DNA of 64,000 nt from Glandiceps talaboti. Taxonomy: Eukaryota; Hemichordata; Enteropneusta; Spengelidae. Shown in pieces: positions 28,298 to 40,455 of the stretch. Location: positions 4,423,501 to 4,487,500 of the forward strand of contig NC_135561.1 of assembly GCF_964340395.1 (NCBI RefSeq). The letters are read 5' to 3'. How positions within the stretch are numbered: the stretch's first letter is position 1; each line of letters starts with the position of its first letter. Below the pieces are notes generated by a model. That model was not told the DNA's origin. It did no database searches and saw nothing but the letters and a program-made list of their open reading frames with translations. The translations under genes and the position numbers were made by a program.

Positions 28298-28530
28298 CTG
28301 TTCCCATCCTCAAGTATTTTAATATTCAAAGTCATGAATACTTCGCTAAGTAAAGAAGACATGGCCCCCAAAAAGCACATGAACTTCTTTTTGAATACTA
28401 TTCTGATATTTGACGGTTGATTGCTGTCGTGTCCAAACATAAATTTTGCCATATCCGTACCATCGGTCACCGAAGAACACAAAGTTGCTCGTGCATGCAG
28501 AATGCGGATATATTCCCAAGCGAGTGGAAA
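28298..28530 (-). other. Weak candidate exon (minus strand)
   Basis: A minus-strand frame is open from just after an ATATCTTTAG acceptor-like site (28531-28532) to AACAG|GTGAGC, a good donor (28292-28297). It encodes FPLAWEYIRILHARATLCSS, DGTDMAKFMFGHD and IRIVFKKKFMCFLGAMSSLL, ending ILEDGN. The block is 233 nt, phase 0 to 2, which does not join in frame to the candidate at 27855-28001. A second minus-strand frame is also open over most of it, so the reading frame is uncertain and it may be chance. Confidence 0.15.
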
Positions 28531-30154
28531 CTAAAGATATTTCAAAAGCCACAGAATCGTCAAATGTTTACACAAGATAATTATCTTAGGAGATCAAAAG
28601 CAAAAGTATGGGCCTACCGCTTCGTTACTTCGCTGACATATAAACACCACACGGCAGGTCATGTATATATATCTTGCTACAAAAATGAGTCTAACACCAG
28701 ACCATAAACAATAACTTGCATGTACGTTTACTAATTTTGTCATTTTACATCATACTTCATGTAGTCCAGAACGGAAGGAAATCAGCAAGATAGTTAGGGA
28801 CTAATCTTTATCCTTGTTTTAAGTTCCATTGCACATTTCAATATAATGGTACGACTTATTCTCTGTATAACATCGATATAGGTTTTCGACGATACTACAT
28901 ATGTGTGAGATGACCTTTAGGTAATCACTTCAATCAATAAAACTTTGGTGGCATATATGGATTACTGATATCTACCAAAGTAACGTCATCTATTTGCATA
29001 CATTTACCACTTGACAGTATTGATCTCATTTGTAGCGATGTGTGATGACATCATTAGCCCAAGAAGATAAGGATTACAGCATATGAAATCGTTGGCATAG
29101 AATCCAAGTACAGTATGTAGTTTGTGTAATAAAGAACGGGAAATTAGTTTTGTATGTTATTAATGTAAGAATGGAGTTATAGTAAGACAATGTTAATTTT
29201 ACAAATATTTGAATATGTCACGTTTATACCACTGTGGACATACAAGATAGATTAAATCTCAACTCTTGTAAATGTGACTTTAAATTTTATACAGCCAGTA
29301 TGCATATATTTGTTTATACAGCCAGTGTGCATATATTACATGAATCCAGTGACTTTTCAATAAACGATAAGCATGATAAGTCATTTGTTGATCACATTCG
29401 ACAATCGAATCGAATAATGTTAGCTTCTTGGAAAATTTGAGTTTTGTATTATATTGATTTGTATTGGTATTCATGTTTCTAAAAGTAAATACAAACATGT
29501 TTACTGTATCCTGGATTAAATAGCATAGACGAAAATTCTAAATTTTAAACTTTCACACGACTTGCCTTCACAACCACTTAGTAATAGAATTTGATATTAA
29601 TCGACGGGCAGACGGAGTTATGTTCACATAATTTTGTCCCAAAATGAAATGATGTGATAATTTTGACATGCTTCCTGTTTGCAGTAACTTTGATTATTTA
29701 TCTAATGTCAATGCAAAGAGATGTGGTATCTGATCAACTCTAAAATGTCGGTTTCGTTTTGTACTATTAATAGAAATGGCATGTTATATAGAGCCTGTAG
29801 TTGTTTTTAACGTTAGGTTTTGTCGGGCCCGATGGAGTGTTCATGTGGAAGATCTTCTGAAAGTGCCTGTTTCAAAGACCTTTTATCAATTATCCCAAGG
29901 AAATTCGTATGAGCAGTGTAATCAATGGTATTAATACTTATCTCAGATTCGAAGAAGAACGTACGAGTAGTATTATGATATTGACATTCCACTTAGAAAT
30001 ATTACTTGAGGCATTTTGATCTACAAGATCTTAGTAGACGAGCTTTGTCATTGACCTACCGTGACATGTGTAATTGATAGAAGGGTTCAAATGGTCACGT
30101 CAACAGAGACATTACTGAAGTGATTCGACAAAAGCGAAATAATTGTAACTATGT
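28531..30154. other. Non-coding AT-rich sequence
   Basis: Only the 27-bp duplication stands out. Confidence 0.6.
29288..29341 (+). repeat. 27-bp tandem duplication
   Basis: TATACAGCCAGTATGCATAT at 29288 and its near copy at 29315; the 27-bp period keeps the reading frame, giving two YTAS.HI segments, but no gene context supports coding. Confidence 0.85.

Positions 30155-30237
<83 letters not shown>
30155..30237. repeat. (ATC)n / (GAT)n microsatellite, LINE tail
   Basis: About 27 uninterrupted trinucleotide units. It begins exactly where the minus-strand LINE ends (AATAAATGA then ATG units), so it is best explained as an expanded 3' tail of that retrotransposon rather than an independent microsatellite. 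Confidence 0.95.
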
Positions 30238-30895
30238 TCATTTATTAGTCTTCAAAGGATACATAGTTTACAGCTCACAACTGTACATAATAAATAACAA
30301 TATTCACAGAAAAGGACGAGTAAAAACAAAGACAAGGTACACAAATACAAGCATCGATTTATCAATCTCACAGCTGAAGGGACAAAACTCTTTGTGTATC
30401 GAACTTTGGAGCATTTAAGATAACGGTAAGTGGATGTTTATTGTCAACAGCAATCACAAGTGCCTTGCTCAGTACTGCGCGATCAGCAAGCTCGGACAGA
30501 GCAAGAGTTGGCAGGCCCACAATTTTAGCAACAGTGAAAGAAATTTTCACAAGTTTGTTTCCAGTGACGACAGAGGGAAATGACAGATGTCACAATAAGT
30601 TAAGGAGGGTTCAATAATGCTACGATAGAGTAATAGAAAAGCAGTTTAGCATCTATATTGAAAGAGCGCAACTGGCGAAGCACGTGTAAACGCTGTTGGC
30701 ACTTCGTTTGGACAGATGTAGTATGATGTGTAAATGAGAGTTTATTGTCAAGGGTCAAACCAGATATTTGTAAAACACTATCTGTTCAACAGACCCGCCA
30801 TTAATCACAATGTGGCTATCAGTATTTGCGTTTCGACGAAAGGCAAGGATCATGTTTAGTTTTAGATACATTTAGCAAAGAGAGAAATCATTGTA
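30238..30895 (-). pseudogene. CR1/L2-like LINE reverse transcriptase relic (minus strand)
   Basis: Read on the minus strand from about 30895 downwards, pieces in shifting frames match the C-terminal half of a CR1/L2/Rex1-type reverse transcriptase: NVSKTK, a frameshift, then MILAFRRN and INGGSVEQ; LDNKLSFTHHTTSVQTKCQQ; RLHVLRQLRSFNIDAKLLF; then VKISFTVAKIVGLP and ADRAVLSKALVIAVDNKHPL. These correspond, in order, to the usual NVSKTK..V.F, YLG..LD.KL.W, Q.R...LR.L..FN and terminal thumb segments of the family (established knowledge). At least two frameshifts and several stops make it a pseudogene; the longest surviving frame is 30368-30550. The 3' UTR ends in AATAAA (TTTATT on the plus strand at 30241-30246), immediately followed by the (ATG)n tract that forms the adjacent microsatellite. 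The catalytic palm is missing through 5' truncation. Confidence 0.82.
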
Positions 30896-31889
30896 GACGA
30901 AGAAAGGTATTCACAAAAGAGTCTATCAAACCCGTGATTAAAACGATATATTTCTTTGGAAACTGCTAGATAATACATTAAGTCTTTGATTGGCTGATAT
31001 TTAATAGTTGTCCACATCGGAATTGGGATAAAGGTACACAAACTTCGTAATCCTATTCACATCTACGATGAAAAGGCAACTTGTTGTGAATTTACCAGAC
31101 TCTAAAATAACAAAGAAGCATGTTGCAAAGGCCAATATAACTCCTTTGCTGAAAAAGCTTTACTTTGAACACAAATAATGCATTTCGACATTATTCAGAT
31201 ATTTCACTGGAGTATACATGAGTAAACGTTAACATCAAATTGTTGTCAAAACACCCGTAGGATCAGTAATTCTGTGTGAAATAATTTCTGAAAGCACCAC
31301 TTTACCTACCCGTAATAGGGTGTGAAAGTAATTTCCTCTCCAAGTTGTTTGTAATCTTTCTCGATAAACAGAATCGTGGCTTAAAAGAAAGTCTTTCTGA
31401 AGGGAATGTTTCACCCACGAGAATTCATGTATTCGTAAATAATCCAATAGTTTGATATGTTATGGTGGACCTCAGTAGACTAGTTGCCTGTAAACAACTA
31501 TTTCAAAGTAAAGAATTATTCCCTTGCTTATCATATACGAATGACCGGTCGTAAAGAGCTGCCATAGATTTCTATTTACTTCAGATTACATATCATTCTT
31601 TGGTGATACTTTCCACAAGGAGAACACTACATGTAATGCAACCGTACTCATATACCTATGAGATGTTAATACAGTTGTTTTTGTCAGACTGCAAAACTTA
31701 ATGAAGTACTTATAATTGTACCCTGCACTTTCTTCTTAGACTATGTAGATAGTATCATAAATATATTTCCAAAACTGTTTGCACAGTTCATATGTATAAA
31801 CAAGGACTGGGTAAATTTTGATAATGTCTACATTACGTATTCTCGAGAAATGTGCATGAATATACATATATCCAAACGTGGTTAGGTCG

Positions 31890-31976
31890 TTACCTCTCGT
31901 TAAAACGAGAGGTAATAATGTAATGGGTGAAAGAAATTTTGTGTGTGTGTGTGTGTGTGTGTGTCTGTCTGTCTGT
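31890..31976. repeat. 12-bp-arm hairpin plus (GT)n and (CTGT)n
   Basis: TTACCTCTCGTT and its perfect reverse complement lie at 31890-31901 and 31904-31915 with a 2-nt loop, followed 25 bp later by (GT)12 at 31941-31964 and three CTGT units. The combined layout (hairpin, GT, CTGT, then a low-complexity ATCTCAATAACTACT segment) looks like one end of an interspersed repeat. Confidence 0.75.
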
Positions 31977-32260
31977 ATACAAAAAATCTCAATAACTACT
32001 CGATGAAACTTTGCACACTTATTTGTTAGATTTATGGCGAGAACTGATTTGATTTTGGAGAAGACCCATGCACTGGTTAGTGAGAATTAGTGACTTTTTG
32101 TATGCGAATTCATGATGAGTCGGCATTTTCACACTCAACCCTGGCCATTGATGATATTTTGTGTTCTCGATCCTTTGTTGAAAAACATAGTTCCGTTGTG
32201 AGATCAAATTCAGTGGATAAAAGGTCACCAAAGCAATGTTTGTGAACCTATGTGGGCTCT

Positions 32261-32310
32261 TGTATGTATGTATGTATGTATGTATGTATGTATGTATGTA
32301 TGTATGTATG

Positions 32311-32341
<31 letters not shown>
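32261..32341. repeat. (TATG)n microsatellite
   Basis: About 20 units. With the hairpin/GT unit at 31.9 kb it brackets a ~290-bp segment that may be a single mobile repeat. Confidence 0.97.
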
Positions 32342-33003
32342 GTTGGATAATAGGGCTCCTCATAAAAACTATGAGCATACTTTTGAAATTCTGACAATGC
32401 CATGAAGCATCTCAAGAAAGTTAGCCAAAATTAAATGGAATACACATACTAGGCTAGATAATCATTGACAGCAATGAAATTCACAGATTTCAGCTAATGA
32501 ACACGGTTCTGTTATTTTTGTTAAGTATTGCTCCAGTGCTGAGGGAAGACATTACACCATGTACACAGTCTTTTTGGAAACGGTGCTACTGTATGCGCAA
32601 CCATCTCGTCTGAGGTCGCACATCATACATGAACGCAACTAAGGACGTGGCAGCTGATGATTTGGTATCGACACTAAATGGATAGTTTGCAGTTTTTTGA
32701 ATTCTGAAATAGTTTGTATTTTGGGGAATCATAAAAATAATTCTAAGGCTAAATTGACGTTTTTTTGCGTACAGTTGTCTATTTATTCCGACATTGTACA
32801 TATGATTTAAGCATTTACAGTATATCAACAATGGAGGCCAATATCATTTATTAACTGATGATAATTAAAAATTCATTAGGCTGACGAGAGGCATTCAGTT
32901 TACATCTTGTTTTTATGTGTTTTACGTGTTGCTTTTGTGTATTCCAGTAGTTTTACATGGCCAGTAAAATATTATGTTTTCATTAATATTTATATAGTCA
33001 TAC

Positions 33004-33240
33004 AAGATACAAGAAAGAAGAAAGCTTTATTATCTCTCGTAAGAGAAATTACGGTGACATGGCTCTCGATATTAAACACATATTGAAATATAGATGAAGA
33101 TACAATATATAAATATCCACACGAGGATACATTGCTACAGCAACCACCTTTATTAGCACTGTATCATAATTGCCTGAGGATATCAATTCTGCGGATATTT
33201 CTGCCTTGAAATGAAATTTGAAGTCGTTTGGTTGATGGAT
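33004..33240 (-). mobile_element. Possible LINE 3' end (minus strand)
   Basis: On the minus strand, near 33070 to 33010, the sequence reads GTCACCGTAATTTCTC, TTACGAGAGATAATAAAG and then a TTTCTTCTTTC run. A short hairpin-like 3' UTR followed by AATAAAG and a pyrimidine-rich simple tail is a common layout for invertebrate non-LTR retrotransposon ends. No convincing reverse transcriptase peptide was found further upstream (33070-33240, minus strand), so this is inferred from the 3' end alone. A polyadenylated processed sequence is an alternative. Confidence 0.35.
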
Positions 33241-33887
33241 TTTAGTATGTTACCTGTTAAGTGTCAACATTCTTCATTTTATTACTTTTTACCTTACTCT
33301 AAGCTTAGTTATGGTAAATGGTAAAACTACTACAAGACATCATCGAACAACATTCGAAGCAGTCTTGATTTTGAAGGTGTTACTTCCTTGAAATCTGAAT
33401 TATATTTGATATCGATTTTATGGTCATAGGTTTATGAGCAAAGATATCATTTCACAGCTATCTAAAACATAATTTCATTTAGTTTAGGCTTTATTGTCAA
33501 TCATCGGATATGTACATGAGTAATCTCATCAGCTACCTCTGAAGTTAGTTTTTAAGAATGTATTTAATTGATTTACGACTTTTGTGCCACCATCTCAATT
33601 ACCAATGGTTGACCCTTGTGACATCAAATACATTTGGTAGATATGTATCACTTTATTCAATGTTTGCTTTATTCTCCATAACTAGGAGACGACAAGGCAT
33701 CGTTCCAAAATGACAGCATAGCTGCTCGATATATAGAATATGACATTTCACTTCATCATAAAAGTGCGTTGCTCGTGTTGTATACATGTCTATTCATGAA
33801 TGTTATTACAATATTGCATTTACTTGTGTGCTAGTTAAAGGTTTTCCTAGTGTAGTAAATTCCTAATTCCTACCTACAAAAAATAAT

Positions 33888-33953
33888 CATATCTCGTAAG
33901 CAAACGGTGTAATGTACGGTTTACCATACATTACGAGAAAACGTTAACGTTTT
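33888..33953. repeat. Nested dyad symmetry
   Basis: Contains TAATGTA...TACATTA, an outer CTCGTAA...TTACGAG pair, and the perfect 16-bp palindrome AAAACGTTAACGTTTT at 33938-33953. Function unknown. Confidence 0.6.
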
Positions 33954-34092
33954 ATCATGCTTAGATAAAAAAAATGTTATGAGATAACTAATTTTCCTTG
34001 TTTGGGTAAGAGAAAATGAAACTCTAACAGTGTGTTATACTCTTTGTCACGTCCCGATTGTGTCAAATGTTTATGTTATTTTTTTAAAACAG

Positions 34093-34353
34093 TTGCCTTG
34101 GTCTCAATTCCATCTAATAAGAAAGCTTTAATACAATGGGAGTGTCTGAAACTTGTTACGATGATTGAAATGGTCCTCAATCCTGTTAAGAATCACATTG
34201 GAACTGTTGACGATCTTGTTACCCAGCACAAAGACCACGTACGTCAATTCGAAAATGGATGTGCTGCCATGCCCGAGGCTTTGCTTCTTCAACTGTTCTC
34301 CAGTGAAGAGTACATAAAATATCATCTATACCTTGGCCATGACCTTGGACTAA
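34093..34353 (+). CDS. Orphan coding-like block, possible internal exon (unknown protein)
   Basis: I do not recognise this protein. The frame is open from about 34032 to the TAG at 34395-34397. The part 34093-34353 looks coding: it is less AT-rich than its surroundings and encodes a helix-like, charged sequence (WECLKLVTMIEMVLNPVKNH, then DDLVTQHKDHVRQFE, PEALLLQLFSSEEYIKYHLY and LGHDLGLS). A T-rich stretch ending AAAACAG gives a plausible acceptor at 34091-34092, and GTATCT at 34354 a weak donor. With these limits the exon is 261 nt, 87 codons, phase 1 at both ends. Against it: an open frame of 121 codons is expected about once by chance in a window of this size and composition, the donor is poor, and no partner exon was found. 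It could be an old transposon fragment. Confidence 0.35.
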
Positions 34354-36189
34354 GTATCTGTATGTCTTTAGACTTTAGTCTTAACCAACATAGCTAGCGA
34401 TTTGTGACTATTCAAGTTTCCGTATTCATTTTGTTCCTTACCATGATAACCAGTAAGTGTACAGGGTCCATGTAACAGCAGCATGATAATATTGACGACG
34501 TATTGGCAAAATAATTGAATTCGCAGTATAACTTTGTTATAGTATGGGTCCTTACCAGTATAGTATATTTAACAGGACATTATTGTGTTTACGTCACTTA
34601 TTTGTCCAAAGCAAATAACAGACGTTCGCCCCAAAAGTGTTCTGCAAAATCTATGAAACGGGTACAGTCCCTTACTGTATCTATCACATGGTAGAAATCG
34701 TTGTTAGCTCTGATTTACACATTAAAGGCAATTAATTGAAATTTAAGATTTATAGTAATGGCTATCCTTATATATCAAAACGAATTTAATTTCCTTTCTG
34801 TGATGTATATGCTGATGAATTGGTTTACGTCAACCATATATCTAGTCATTTTAATAAACATGTAGCTTTTCATGGCTCATAATTTAATTAGGAGGTAATA
34901 CATTTATTGAAAACTTATAAGTAAATGTGTGAAAGTAGTTTCCTGTGGGCATATAGATTTTCTAATAATGAATGTACTTAATCACCGTTTCTAGCAACAT
35001 TTTCATATGTGCCCAAGGCAAGGCAGATATATTCGTCACATCAAACTAAATTTTGATGTGCGACATATCAAATGGACTTTGACCTACTATTTCAGACATT
35101 TCAATGTTTTCTTGTCGTGTGTTAAACTAAGAAGTCATAGAATGCTGACCATTAAGAATAATGTCGGTTGAAAGTTTTATGCATTGATGTTTTGACGATT
35201 CAACGCTGAAGGGACACGACAGCTGCTTTGCACTTACAATGCAATTCGTGTGTTTTAGTTACTCTTTCGTTGCCATGACAATTCTCGTTAAACTATTATA
35301 TTATCTGTAAAATATGGGCCCTTTTCAAACTATCTCGTCCGTTTAATGTAAACATCTTGGTGGCACATCCAAGTCTGAATAAGAAGGCGACATGGCCTTG
35401 TGATCAAAACAGGGCACAATCATTTTAAAGAAACCTTATGGACATATTTTTGCTCATTTTCGTTTTTGAAAATAAACACTGAAAACGTCCTCTGTGTATT
35501 CTCATTGATTACACATAACACAAATGTTGAAGAGAAGCTACTAATTAATGAAATGAGTAGGAAAAAGACTTGATTACAACTTACAATGCTTCGATTATGA
35601 ATATGGAATAAGTTTCAAAGTGAACATGCACATACCACGTGTATCTAGGGAGAAGACGATTACAGTACAAAGGCTGGAATAATACAAAAGCTGTAAAAAG
35701 CAATGTTTAATAGGATTTCATAACCATAATATAATATAATAATATAGAGATGTATAATGTAAACGTTGGCAAGCAATATGTAAAGTTGCTGTAGAAAATA
35801 ATGCACATCAAGCAATGATAGCACAGTAGAAGTCTTGGCGTAGCTGATCATAAATCTAAGTCATTTGCTTTAATATTCTATATATATTGTGTGACAAAGG
35901 CAAAAGCATAATCCGAGTCAATGCAATAGAATCACAATATGAACATACATATTTGCTTCTGGGCAAGCAATCTAAGATTATGGAATTATACATATTGTAG
36001 CGCTACGGCAATGGTTTGTATCAGAAATGTCAAGAATGAAAGTAACGGTAATCTTAACCTCCGTTCGTATTGTACAGACGGCTTAGACGAGGGTGTACGA
36101 AGACCTCTATATTTCATGCTCGTATACAAACCGAATACAACCTCTATGGGATATCTTCAGTAGTTTATCGATACTTTACACATATAGGA

Positions 36190-36310
36190 ATGTACATTCC
36201 GGTTCATCAAGATCTAATTTTAGACTTCTACTATACACGTACTACCAGCCATATCCAAGGGCTGAAATAATTGCTCATTGAACAGGAAATTAACAGATAT
36301 CGCACTTTGT
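36190..36310 (+). repeat. Short dispersed repeat, copy A
   Basis: GGGCTGAAATAATTGCTCATTGAACAGG then AAATTAAC at about 36258-36296 matches 58398-58436 almost base for base; weaker similarity extends upstream (CCGG.TTCA...AAGATC). Confidence 0.65.
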
Positions 36311-39300
36311 GATTGATTATTTCTATCAATTCTTTCAGATTTTGAAGATGTTGGCAACCAAACGGAAATCAAGTCATACGAAAGCATCTTAAAATTAAAC
36401 TAATTCACATAGTGATCTTATTGTACGTTTATCAATTTATACACATAGCCAATACCTTATAACACCGCTGGTCACACCACTGAACGTGTCTAAATTCTTT
36501 GTTTCACCAGCATTATCCATACGATGGCATCAACTGTTTGCTAATCATACTACATTGCTCTACATTATTATGCAACACAAATTTTGTTCAATCCAAAAAA
36601 TAACGCATGCATACAATTGTATACAACGAACAAATTGTGAAATTTGTTACCTTTACGCATCAAATCTCAATCTTTGCAACTTCAAATTCTAAATTAGATT
36701 GCAATGCCAACGTCAGAGTTATACATTCATGCTATTTTCAAACAAGACGAATGCATATGCTGATAATATTCGATCTTGTTTGCAGGAAGAAAATCTATCG
36801 TTTACACCAACATTATGGTAGAGAAGGAATCACTCCGTCACTCCGACAGACCGTGTTTCCTATACTTGACACCCAAACAGCAGTGTCAGAATAACAATAT
36901 ATAGTGTCTCCAACTAACACGAAAATTTCGCATGTTTGCATACAATGACAGAACTGTCTAGTTACACAGCTAATGCAAGAATAAACACATTTTGGAACAC
37001 GTGCCACATGGACATCAAATACAATGGTCGTCAGTGAAATGAGATAGAATGTCTGAGATGGAATGTTCAATTAATTAGTGAAATGATATGGAATGTATAA
37101 TGATTAATTAAAGTATGACGAAGACAAGACTTTGAAACAGAGGGGTTATGGTCATAGTTCAGTATTTAGGGAAATGCTATAGGAATCTGATACACAATGA
37201 GCCTATTCCTGGTTTAGGAGTGGAGACAAACAAAATATTGGTAAGTGTGCAAGTTTAGAGCTCGCAAACGCATTCAAATTGTACCTACCATACACCAGCC
37301 TGTCCCAGAAATCATTGAAAGCCATGCAAGATTATTATTTCTACAAACGCTCTTCAACTGTACTTGCACATGTTTGTTGAAACACGTCTTCATAAAGTGT
37401 TATGTGCTTCAAATGAATTGGATAATCGGCAGCGTGTTACTCACAATAGTTGCTAATTTGTGAACACACGTCATGCTCAAATATAATTGGCTAATTGATG
37501 GCCACACACAGGTGTGTTCGACAAGGTGTAAACTGGATAATGAATTCGTTCGAATATTGGTCGGTAACTACAGCACTCCACATGTTCATTATCCATTATG
37601 AAACATATTAAATGTGCACAGAGTCCGACAGCGAAAAAAGGAATTATCAGTTAACCCTTTGGGAATGAACCAATTATGAGTCCTATGGGACAGTAATTTC
37701 AATATTTTGGAAAAGTTAAGTGTATGGGTAGAAATTGTGCTAGGATTACTTATTCAATCAAACGGAAGAGCCATGATAGGCTTTACATTTCTACAATAGA
37801 AGGCAATACACGTGATTTAACATTACAGGTAGTCATCACCAGGTTTCATCACATCAGTTGCATTGTATTTGAAGCCTATCAATATATACAGATTGGAGGT
37901 ATATGTCATTATCTTTGTACCATTTACAAACGAGTAGTATTACTCATAAATGATCATAAATACCAGCTGGTATCACTCATATGTATACACATAAATAGTG
38001 TACAGTCACAGAAGGTTAACGTTTTAGTCAAATCTTTCAACGAATGCGTGCACACTTCTTTAAAGTCATGTTTTGATTATACATATTTCGACTTTACTTT
38101 TTATCAATATCAAATAAATAAGTATTTCTTGATTGTGGCATTTCTTGTAAGTCGTATCTTCATCTGACATTATATTCGTGCATCGATATATTATTTTACA
38201 ATTAACATTCAATAATCGCGATATTCAAAACGCTTTTCATCGAGAAGTTTGTTTAAATGATACAGGGTCATCTCATATGTATGTATATATAATTAATATC
38301 AAAGCATGTTACCGATACACTACTTGTTTGTACAAGAAAGTGAACGGAAGATGTACCAGATAGCCTAGGGTCAAATCAGACCACCTAATGTGGAAGGAAA
38401 TGCAAACACTGTGAACTTTTGGCTTGTCGACTTCAGGGTCAATCACAGAAAGCACACAGATTAATAAAAACTGAAATATGGAGGTTGTAAAGCCTGGAAA
38501 ATGGAGAAAACACGTTTGAAGTCCTTGTCTTGAAATATCAAAGAGTAATTGTCTTTTAGACTTACGAAAATATAGTATAACATTCTTTGTTGAAGTAGAT
38601 TAATATCAAGAATTCCCTTTTGACAAATTGGCACTCATTTTATCTTATCTCCTGGCACAATTTCTACCCCATTTTCTTCTCTACGTTAAGGTGGGATCTA
38701 ATATGGCCATATTGATCAGGATTCAACAACATCGATAATGATATTGATGTACATAATAGCCTTGTACTGAACTATAATCAATTCGTCATCCCCATGAACA
38801 TCATAGTCGAATACACACAATCTGACAGATGGTACAATCCATTAACTGTATTTATACGTGTAACACAGTTCTTCTAGTATAGTTTTTAAACGATGACTTG
38901 TTATGGTCACCTAGTGTTAAACGTACTTGTTTATTGTACCATGTCAATGATGAGTTTTACAGAGTGGAACCTGTCGACTGTAATAACAGTAACGTAAGAA
39001 ACATCGACTAAGGTTGTACGAAGAACGTAGTATGGCATAACACTAATCGTACAAGGAAGGGCGGGATGATACACTCATTTAGTGTGACTAAATGTTTACT
39101 GCCATGTCATGTAGAACGTCTTTCATTGTCGAAGAGTTCTCTTACATGATATTAAAAAACCCAGAAAGACAAGAGTTTCAATAATTTATGTTACATCTCA
39201 CATAACGTTTTACACAGACAACATACAGGCACTGATAGCGAACACGCACATGAAATATTACATTACCTCACTGTGAAGACACATATAGAGAGCTTGTGTT

Positions 39301-40159
39301 TGAATCTTTCTTCTTTCACCCGATAGTGATGTGATTTTTGTTCACGGTGAGATAAAATAATTATATCGTGCTTCTGCTCTATCAGTGTCTGTATTTATGT
39401 AATATATAACAAAAAGCATGTACAAAAAACATCTTACTGTCTAATTAAAACTGTATAGTCACTCTGGTTCGGTAGTACAAATGCACTGAATATACAATTT
39501 ACACTTTATAATGTATTTACTCAACTTCGGTATACTGAGTATTCTTTGTGCAGGAAGACTTCGTTGAGTTGGCTAAAGACTATTTTTAGCATATCATATT
39601 TGTGTGCATGTATAATTCATATAATTAACGTTATAAAAGAAGGGACGACAGATTTATGGAGTAGAGTTACCATTATAGATAGGCAGGACTATTAAATTAA
39701 ACAATTAACCATGTACTTTAGAATATTTCTACCTACGATTCTGTTCAAACTCGAGTATACACACTTTCATCTTTTTTTTTTCAATTTACAGAATATAGTT
39801 GCATGGACTAATTAAATATATCACCAAGTTACTTTAGGTTATACAATATCGAAATAATATATTGCCATGGCAATTCCTTCAATTTGAAACAAACATGTTC
39901 AGCCTACTTCCCCATCCAGGCTACTGCTCTGTGTATGAATTCTCATGACTGTAAATCTAAATTCACATTGCGGTGCAGCCGCGAAAGTCAAGATTATCGT
40001 TGTTGATAAAGTAATCATTCATTTTGTAATTTGCATATCAATTACCTGTCAAACACGGTTAAGTTCATTTTGAACCTAGAAGTTTCGTTCACAAAAGCAA
40101 CGATAATCATATAACATATTGTAAGTACCTACCAAAATGATCTTGAATCTACGTGTCAA

Positions 40160-40455
40160 AATCTTCCTCCGGCTAGAATCGTCTTCGGAGAATTCTAAAG
40201 GTTCATGTGATTGTACTGCAACTTCTAACAATTTGTTCCTGTGAGACGTTTTCGTGGATGGTGAATAACCGATGGATTCTAGCTGTGAGCTTCTATCTGT
40301 GAGATTCTGTTCGCTAGATGATCAACCTGTCAATAGTTTATGGTACACATAAATAATAGCATGAACATTAATGTCACATACAGAAGACACAATGATGATT
40401 GGGCTACATATATAATCTATATGTCAACCAATCCACTTCGACACCACGCATGTTT
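40160..40455 (+). repeat. Diverged dispersed repeat, copy B
   Basis: Partner of 9970-10205, colinear in short matching blocks over about 240-290 bp. Could be an old SINE or MITE family, or a duplicated non-coding segment. Confidence 0.5.

Noticed and set aside
37724-38167. 147-codon plus-strand frame as a gene
   Set aside because: Longest repeat-free frame, but a frame of this length is expected about 0.1-0.2 times per window by chance at this base composition. It has no recognisable motif, AT-driven residue use and no flanking signals. Kept only as a remark.
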